NCBI GenBank assembly: GCA_963735045.1
Contig: CAVTIZ010000002.1
Span: forward strand, 1-64,000
Direction of reading: 5' to 3'
DNA length: 64,000 nucleotides
Source: Salsipaludibacter sp963735045
Lineage (GTDB): Bacteria > Actinomycetota > Nitriliruptoria > Nitriliruptorales > Nitriliruptoraceae
Shown: positions 58,752-64,000 of the stretch, piece by piece
How the letters are laid out: every line of letters starts with the position of its first letter
How positions within the stretch are numbered: the first letter of the stretch is position 1
Program-made: the position numbers and the translations under genes
Notes under the pieces: generated by a model
Databases searched by the model: none
What the model saw: only the letters and a program-made list of their open reading frames with translations
Told to the model about the DNA's origin: nothing

Positions 58752-59900
58752 TCAGCGTCGCGCGCCGTCGCCCCAGCGCGCGATCGCCAGGTCCACCAGC
58801 TCGCCGGCACGTCCGACGTCCTCGTGCGGGTCGACGCGTGCCCCCATGCGCTCCACGTCGACCTCGAGGTGGCGCAGCGCCCGCAGGTCGTGGTCCAGGG
58901 CGGCGGCCGTGGCCAGCACCAGGGTCGGGAGCAGCTCCCACTCGGCCTGCCACGACCCGGCCGCCCGCTCCAGTTCGACCTCGGTGGCCGCCAGCAGCCC
59001 GCCGGCCGCGGTCGCGGCCACGCGTGCGGCGGCCAGCGCCTGGACGGCCGCTGCCGGGTTGCGCTTGTCCGGCATCGCCGAGGAACCGCCCGCCGCGTCG
59101 TCGGCGAGTTCGCCGACCTCGGCCTGGGAGAGCAGGACCTGGTCGCGGCCGCGGGACGCGACCTGGCCCGCAACGGTGGCCAGCAGTCCGGCCAGCTCGT
59201 GGATCCGGGAGCGGTTGCCGTGCCACGGCAGGTCCGGGACCGCCAGGCCGAGGCGCCGACCCCAGGCGGCCACCCGTGCCGGGGGCTGGTCCGCGCCGGT
59301 CCCGGACGCCCCGCCCCACGCCAGCCCGAGCAGGCCACGCGCGGTCTCCAGTCGGCCCCGGTCGCCAGTCAGCCCGTCCAGCCAGGTCGCGGCACGAAGG
59401 CCGAAGGTCGTCGGTCGGGCGGGTTGCAGCAGGGTGCGGCCACGCATGCGGGTGTCGCGATGGGTGGCGGCCAGGTCGGCGCACCGGTCTCCGGCCTCGG
59501 CCACCAGCCCGTCCAGGCGGTCCAGCGCCCGGCGGACGCCCAGCATCGTGGCGGTGTCCACGACGTCCTGGCTGGTCAGGCCCTCGTGCAGGTGGTCACC
59601 GGCGGCCGGCAGGGCCCGGCGCAGGTCGCGCAGCAGGGCCGGGACGGGGGTGGCGTCGGCCGCCAGGCCGGCGGTGATCGCGGCCAGGTCGACCTCGCCC
59701 GCGAGTTCGACCACGGCGACGTCGTCGACCGGGTCGTCCACGGCCAGCAACTCGTCGGGCACCGCGCTGGCCGGCACCTCGTCGGCGTCGACACCGGCAG
59801 CCAGCCACGTCGTCTCCGCCGCGACCATCCGGACCACCATGGCGGCCAGGCCCCAGTCCCGGGCCAGGTCGGCGTCGACGGCGACCGACAACCCGCTCAT
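58752..59900 (-). CDS. pcaB: PcaB-like lyase (fumarase/aspartase superfamily)
   Basis: The 382-aa protein has the superfamily signature GGSSAMPDKRNPAAA and EGLTSQDVVDTATMLGVR, then RTLLQPARPTTFGLRAATWL. This fits the 3-carboxy-cis,cis-muconate cycloisomerase (PcaB) group, which lactonises 3-carboxymuconate in the protocatechuate branch. It is shorter than typical PcaB (about 450 aa). The start overlaps the stop of the PcaC-like gene (ATGA). Adenylosuccinate lyase-like function is the alternative. No pcaGH is in the window. Confidence 0.8.
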   Translation of the reverse strand: MSGLSVAVDADLARDWGLAAMVVRMVAAETTWLAAGVDADEVPASAVPDELLAVDDPVDDVAVVELAGEVDLAAITAGLAADATPVPALLRDLRRALPAAGDHLHEGLTSQDVVDTATMLGVRRALDRLDGLVAEAGDRCADLAATHRDTRMRGRTLLQPARPTTFGLRAATWLDGLTGDRGRLETARGLLGLAWGGASGTGADQPPARVAAWGRRLGLAVPDLPWHGNRSRIHELAGLLATVAGQVASRGRDQVLLSQAEVGELADDAAGGSSAMPDKRNPAAAVQALAAARVAATAAGGLLAATEVELERAAGSWQAEWELLPTLVLATAAALDHDLRALRHLEVDVERMGARVDPHEDVGRAGELVDLAIARWGDGARR

Positions 59901-60427
59901 CGCGCCTCCTCGCCGGTCCCCGACCCGTCCTCGGTCGTCGCCGTCCCCCCGTCGCCTGCCTGGCCGTCGGCCTGGTCGTTGGGCTGGTCGTTGGTTTGGG
60001 GCGGGTCATGGGCGGCCAGTTCGGCGAGCAGTCGGAAGCCCTCGTTCGCGGCGGGCAGCCCGGCGTAGACCCCGACGTGCAGCAGGACCTCCACGATGGC
60101 CCCGCGATCCGCCCCGGTGCGTGCCAGCGCGGCCTGCAGGTGCATGCGCAGCTCGTCGGTCCGTCCCAGTGCCGCCAGGATCCCGATGGTGACCAGGCTC
60201 CGGTCGGGTCGGTCGAGGCCGTCGCGCGACCACAACCCGCCCCACGCCATCGTGGTCGCCAGGTCCTGGAACGCCGTGGTGAGGTCGGTCGTCGCCGCGA
60301 TCGACCGGTCCACGTGGTCGTCACCCAGGACGGCCCGACGCACCGCCATGGCCTGGTCGTGACCGGCCAGCGGGAACCCGGGCCGCGCGGTCGGGACCTG
60401 GTCGGCGGGGGGCGGGGTCTCGGCCAC
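59897..60427 (-). CDS. pcaC: Carboxymuconolactone decarboxylase family protein
   Basis: The 176-aa protein carries the PcaC motifs DQAMAVRRAVLGDDHVDRSI and RPDRSLVTIGILAALGRTDE with LRMHLQAALARTG. PcaC decarboxylates 4-carboxymuconolactone to the enol-lactone. The C-terminus has a Gln/Asp/Gly-rich disordered tail of about 35 residues not found in typical members. It lies directly upstream of and coupled to the PcaB-like gene, which supports the pathway assignment. Confidence 0.85.
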   Translation of the reverse strand: MAETPPPADQVPTARPGFPLAGHDQAMAVRRAVLGDDHVDRSIAATTDLTTAFQDLATTMAWGGLWSRDGLDRPDRSLVTIGILAALGRTDELRMHLQAALARTGADRGAIVEVLLHVGVYAGLPAANEGFRLLAELAAHDPPQTNDQPNDQADGQAGDGGTATTEDGSGTGEEAR

Positions 60428-60491
60428 GGGACACCTCGGGTCGTCGGGTGGTCCCCATCATGGCACCATCCGGCGCCGCGCGGGTGGCGGA

Positions 60492-62159
60492 TCAGGCCAG
60501 GACCGGGTGGACCCTGGCCAGGATGGCGTCGAGGTCGGCCGCCGTCGCCAGGGTCCCGTAGGCCCCGTGACGTCCGGCCAGCCTGCTGGCGCAGAAGGCG
60601 TCGGCCACCACGGGATCCTCGCCGCGCACCAGCAGCGCGGCCTGCAACGTCACGGCCAACCGCTCGACGACGCGTCGCGCGTCGCGTTCGGTGGGGTCGG
60701 TGAGCAGGTCCGGCACGGCGGCGACGGCGGCGTCGAGGCGGGCATCGGCACCGGTGGCCGTCGCCAGTTCCTCCTCCAGGGCCGTGCGGCTGTCGGGCTC
60801 GCGCCGCAGGGCACGCAGCACGTCCAGCGCCTGCACGTTGCCCGACCCCTCCCAGATCCCGTTGAGGGGGGACTGGCGGAACAGCCGGGGCAGGCCGGAC
60901 TCCTCGACGAAGCCGTTGCCACCGAGGCACTCCAGGGACTCGGCGACGTGGCCCGGGGCGCGCTTGCACACCCAGTACTTCGCGATCGGGGTGGCGACCC
61001 GGGCCAGGGCAGCCTCGTGGGGGTCGTCGCGACGGTCCACCGTCGCGGCCAGGCGCAGGCCCAGCACGGTCGCCCCCATCACCTCCAGGGCGAGGTCGGC
61101 CACGACGTTGCGCATCAGCGGCTGCTGGGCCAGGCGGCGCCCGAACGCGAAGCGGTGGGCGACGTGCCAGGCGGCCTCGACCAGCCCGTGCCGCATCTGT
61201 CCGGCCGCCCCCGTCACGCAGTCCAGCCGGGTGGCCGCGACCATCGCCATGATCACCGGGATGCCGCGATGGGGCTCGCCCACCAGCCACCCGGTCGTGT
61301 CGGCGAACTCGACCTCGCCGGAGGCGTTCGAGCGATCGCCGAGCTTGTCCTTGAGACGCTGCAGGTGGAACGGGTTGCGGGTGCCGTCGGGCAGCCATCG
61401 CGGGACCAGGAAGCACGACGGGGCCGCGGCCGGGTCCAGCGTGGCCAGGACGAGGAAGGCGTCGTTCATCGGTGCCGAGCAGAACCACTTGTGGCCGGTG
61501 AGGAGGTGGGCGGTCCCGGGCCCGTCCGTGCCCGGGTCCCGCGGCACGGCACGGGTCGTGTTGGCGCGCACGTCGCTGCCGCCCTGCTTCTCCGTCATGG
61601 CCATCCCGAACAACGCACCCGCCTTGCGTGGTTGGCCGTCCGGGTCCAGGGCGGGGGCGAAGGTGGGGTCGTAGCGACCGCCGGTGGCCAGCGGCTCCCA
61701 CGCGGCCGCGAGGTCCGGCTGGCGGCGCAGGCTCGGGACCACGGCGTAGGTCATCGTCAGCGGACACATCGTCCCGCAGTCCCCGACCTGCGGCCACAGG
61801 AGGTAGCGCGCCGCACGGGCCACGTGGGCGCCGGGTCGGTCGCCGGCCCAGGGGCCGGCATGCAGGCCGTGCTCGACCCCGGCGGTGAGCAGCTGGTGGT
61901 AGGCCGGGTGGTACTCGACCCGGTCGATGCGTCGGCCGTGGCGGTCGTGGGTGTGCAGCACCGGTGGGTGCTCGTTGGCCAGCCGTGCCTGCTCGCGCCA
62001 CGACGGGTCCCCGCACAGCCGGCCCGTGGCGTGCAGCTCCTCGGTCGCCCACGCCGCCCCGTACCGGGCGACGGCGCCGGCCAGGACGGCGTCGTCGGCG
62101 AACACGTCCCGGCCGTCCGAGGGTGGTGGCTGGTTGGTCACCTCGTGGGTGGTGTTCAT
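60492..62159 (-). CDS. aidB: AidB-like acyl-CoA dehydrogenase
   Basis: ATG 62159 with GGAG 8 nt upstream gives 555 aa. Several blocks are nearly those of E. coli AidB: GTMCPLTMTYAVVPSL, MTEKQGGSDVRANTTRAV, RLKDKLGDRSNASGEVEF and IWEGSGNVQALDVLRAL. AidB is a flavoprotein of the acyl-CoA dehydrogenase superfamily that binds DNA, is induced during adaptation to alkylation and shows weak isovaleryl-CoA dehydrogenase activity. It may be unrelated to the aromatic genes and only adjacent to them. Confidence 0.88.
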   Translation of the reverse strand: MNTTHEVTNQPPPSDGRDVFADDAVLAGAVARYGAAWATEELHATGRLCGDPSWREQARLANEHPPVLHTHDRHGRRIDRVEYHPAYHQLLTAGVEHGLHAGPWAGDRPGAHVARAARYLLWPQVGDCGTMCPLTMTYAVVPSLRRQPDLAAAWEPLATGGRYDPTFAPALDPDGQPRKAGALFGMAMTEKQGGSDVRANTTRAVPRDPGTDGPGTAHLLTGHKWFCSAPMNDAFLVLATLDPAAAPSCFLVPRWLPDGTRNPFHLQRLKDKLGDRSNASGEVEFADTTGWLVGEPHRGIPVIMAMVAATRLDCVTGAAGQMRHGLVEAAWHVAHRFAFGRRLAQQPLMRNVVADLALEVMGATVLGLRLAATVDRRDDPHEAALARVATPIAKYWVCKRAPGHVAESLECLGGNGFVEESGLPRLFRQSPLNGIWEGSGNVQALDVLRALRREPDSRTALEEELATATGADARLDAAVAAVPDLLTDPTERDARRVVERLAVTLQAALLVRGEDPVVADAFCASRLAGRHGAYGTLATAADLDAILARVHPVLA

Positions 62160-62253
62160 GCCTGCGACTCCGGATCGGCGGGTGGCGGATGGCCGGCACC
62201 GGACCCCGATGCGCGTGGCCGGGAGGTCCGTCCCGGCGTCGGGCGACACGGGG

Positions 62254-63945
62254 TCACGTCAGCGCCTCCTCGAGGTCGTCGATGCCGGCGTCGAGCTGGT
62301 TGGCGACACCCGGCCCGACCTCGTCGTCCCCGGCGCGCTCGTCCACCTCCTCGCGGAGCTTGTCGACCTCGCGGATGGCCTTGTCGAACTGGTCGTCGTC
62401 GGAGGCCAGTCGCTCGGCGACCTTGGACACCCGGGCCGTCAGCGCGCGGGGGGCGTCGCCGGTCAGCTGCCCGGTGTCCTGGCCGCGCGCCAGCACGTCC
62501 TGGATGTCGCTGATGGCCGCGCGGGCCGCCGTGAGGGCCGTCGGGGTCGCGCCGACTCCCGGGGCCGTGCTCGGATCGGGCGGCGGCGTGGTGGACGGCT
62601 CGGGCTCCGGCGCCGTGGAGGGGGCGGGTTCCGGTTCGGAGGTGGGTTCGGGTTCCGGCTGGGACGTCGGCCCCGGCGTCGGGTCGGCGTCCGCCGGGAC
62701 CGACGTGGTCTCGGGCTCGGGCTCGGTCGTCGGCTGGGGGGTCGACTCGCCGGTGGGCTGGTCGTCGCCGGAGTCGGTCGGTTCGGACGCCGGTGCGGTC
62801 GGCTCGGTGACCCCGGGCCGGTCGAGCACCAGGAAGGCCAGCAGGCCGACCAGTGCCAGCGCCAGCAGGCCCACGATCCAGCCACGCGCCGTGCGGGGAT
62901 CGGGCCGCGTGGGCGGGGCGGCCCCGGCCGGGTCCGTCGCGTCCAGCCGGCGGGTGGCGTCGGCCTGGGCGGGATCCACGGCCTGGGTCGGCTCCGTGTC
63001 GGGGTCCACGGCCCGGGTGGCCTCGCCGGAGCTCCGCGCAGCACCGGCTGCGGCGACGCCCACGGCCGCCGCACCACCGACCGCGACCGCCTCGCCGACG
63101 GCCGCGATGCCGCCGCCGTCGCTTCCCTGGATGCGCGCGATCCGGGCCCGCACGGCGGCGGCGTCGACCGGACGGTCCGCGACGTCCTTGGCGAGCAGTG
63201 CCGCGACCAGTTCGTCCACGGCGGCCGAGACCTCCGGACGGTGGTCGCTGGCGGCAGGCGGTGGCAGGTGGAGGTGCTGGCCGAGGACGGCGGCCGAGGT
63301 GTCGGCGACGAACGGTGGACGCCCGGTCAGGCACTCGAACACCACGCAGCCCAGGGCGTAGAGGTCGCTGCGGGGATCGGCGCCGGAGCTGCCGTCGAGC
63401 TGTTCGGGGGCGACGTAGGGGACCGAGCCCATCACCACGGCGGTCTGGGTCGCCGCCGACGACATGGCACGCGCGATCCCGAAGTCGGCGACCTTGACCT
63501 CGCCGTCGGGCGTGAGCAGGATGTTGGACGGCTTGACGTCGCGGTGCACCAGGCCGCGTTCGTGGGCGGCGCCCAGGGCGGCGGCGACGCGGTCGGCGAT
63601 CGCCAGGGACTCGGCGACGGGCAGCGCTCCCCGGTCACGCAGTCGATGGGCCAACGAGTCGCCGGCGACCAGTTCCATGACGAGGAAGTGGACGTCGCCG
63701 TCGGAGGCCGCGTCGTGGACGGCCACCACGTTGGGATGGTTGAGCCCGGCGGCCGCGCGCGCCTCGCGACGGAATCGCTCGACCGAGCGGTCGTCGTCGA
63801 GCAGGTGGGTGGCGAGCACCTTCACCGCCACCTGGCGGTCCAACACCTCGTCGTGGGCCGCGTACACCACGGCCATGCCGCCACGACCGAGCCGGTCGCC
63901 GATCCGGTAGCGGTCGGCGACCACGGAACCGGTGGTCAGGTCCAC
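62254..63945 (-). CDS. Transmembrane Ser/Thr protein kinase (PknB-like)
   Basis: The 563-aa protein starts at GTG 63945. The kinase domain (residues about 12-270) is complete: LGRGGMAVVY, VAVKVL, VHRDVKPSNILL, VADFGIAR and the APEQ motif. A juxtamembrane linker with possible phospho-Thr sites (TRAVD, TQAVD, TRRLD) leads to one transmembrane helix (about 348-368). The outer part is a Pro/Glu/Thr-rich stalk of about 100 residues and a helical C-terminal domain of about 90. PASTA repeats are absent, so muropeptide sensing is unlikely. Confidence 0.9.
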   Translation of the reverse strand: MDLTTGSVVADRYRIGDRLGRGGMAVVYAAHDEVLDRQVAVKVLATHLLDDDRSVERFRREARAAAGLNHPNVVAVHDAASDGDVHFLVMELVAGDSLAHRLRDRGALPVAESLAIADRVAAALGAAHERGLVHRDVKPSNILLTPDGEVKVADFGIARAMSSAATQTAVVMGSVPYVAPEQLDGSSGADPRSDLYALGCVVFECLTGRPPFVADTSAAVLGQHLHLPPPAASDHRPEVSAAVDELVAALLAKDVADRPVDAAAVRARIARIQGSDGGGIAAVGEAVAVGGAAAVGVAAAGAARSSGEATRAVDPDTEPTQAVDPAQADATRRLDATDPAGAAPPTRPDPRTARGWIVGLLALALVGLLAFLVLDRPGVTEPTAPASEPTDSGDDQPTGESTPQPTTEPEPETTSVPADADPTPGPTSQPEPEPTSEPEPAPSTAPEPEPSTTPPPDPSTAPGVGATPTALTAARAAISDIQDVLARGQDTGQLTGDAPRALTARVSKVAERLASDDDQFDKAIREVDKLREEVDERAGDDEVGPGVANQLDAGIDDLEEALT

Positions 63946-64000
63946 GACGAGGTCCTCACGGGGACGGTGGGCGACGGGGCCACCACGGTAGGTCGGCGGC

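Noticed and set aside
59596..62199. 867-codon open frame on the minus strand
   Set aside because: It is another frame of the AidB-like and PcaC-like genes, whose products match their families; this frame gives Arg/Pro/Gly-rich sequence.
62254..63945. Membership of the kinase in the classical PASTA PknB group
   Set aside because: No PASTA repeat is visible outside the membrane; the extracellular part is a low-complexity stalk and a helical domain.

Overview
The window is very GC-rich, coding-dense DNA with frequent GTG starts, GGAGG-type ribosome binding sites and recurring -10 hexamers of the form TAGnnT. The gene families (PaaA-type epoxidase, LAL-type LuxR regulator, many TetR regulators, divergent G6PDH, fused DhaK-DhaL kinase, PknB-like kinase) point to the chromosome of an actinobacterium with an aerobic, aromatic-degrading lifestyle. 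The species cannot be named from the sequence. No integrase, transposase, phage gene or CRISPR array was seen.

Layout. 0-9 kb: 3' end of a tRNA-Ser with terminator, a gene-poor stretch, a small ORF plus SAM methyltransferase, a giant LuxR (LAL) regulator, a broken duplicate of the 5' end of nhaA, a membrane cupredoxin and an XRE/NB-ARC/TPR regulator. 9-23 kb: hemerythrin and membrane protein, a secreted M28 peptidase with an apparent in-frame amber, nhaA, a DASS/RCK transporter, small enzymes, TetR-adenosine deaminase, a divergent glucose-6-phosphate dehydrogenase, a DUF389 protein and a CPBP protease. 23-27.7 kb: tkt-rbsK, acyltransferase and sulfotransferase. 27.8-30.7 kb: a compact phenylacetyl-CoA-epoxidase-type operon (paaA, split paaD, paaB, an unknown 78-aa gene, paaC, zinc-ribbon paaD tail). 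30.8-47.9 kb: general metabolism and transport, including a DHA2 efflux pump with regulator, oxidoreductase/TetR pair, secreted M14 carboxypeptidase, CorA, aldo/keto reductase, dihydroxyacetone kinase, AlkZ-like protein, NYN RNase and hydrolases. 47.9-62.2 kb: aromatic/CoA catabolism (TetR, enoyl-CoA hydratase, two aldehyde dehydrogenases, thioesterase, benzoate-CoA-ligase-type enzyme, alpha/beta hydrolase, thiolase, a degenerate+active SDR pair, cupin, PcaB-like lyase, PcaC-like protein, AidB-like dehydrogenase). The window ends with a transmembrane Ser/Thr kinase.

The strongest new observation links the two aromatic regions. A 14-bp palindrome, ACTGACSGGTYAGT, lies inside the promoters of the paa-type operon at 27.76 kb, of the aldehyde dehydrogenase/enoyl-CoA hydratase/TetR operon at 50.9 kb, and of the divergent thioesterase/aldehyde dehydrogenase region at 51.5 kb. 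This suggests one regulon, probably repressed by the TetR at 47.9-48.5 kb, in which a PaaABC-type diiron epoxidase works with a benzoate-CoA-type ligase, aldehyde dehydrogenases and a thiolase. No BoxA/BoxB/BoxC or PaaE is visible here, so the substrate (benzoyl-CoA versus phenylacetyl-CoA or another aryl-CoA) is open.

Several loci look damaged or recently changed: a frameshift in the paaD N-terminal gene, a frameshift or missing start in the efflux-pump TetR, an in-frame TAG near the end of the M28 peptidase, an arylsulfatase remnant and a 5' nhaA fragment. Some may be sequencing errors; each is listed separately.
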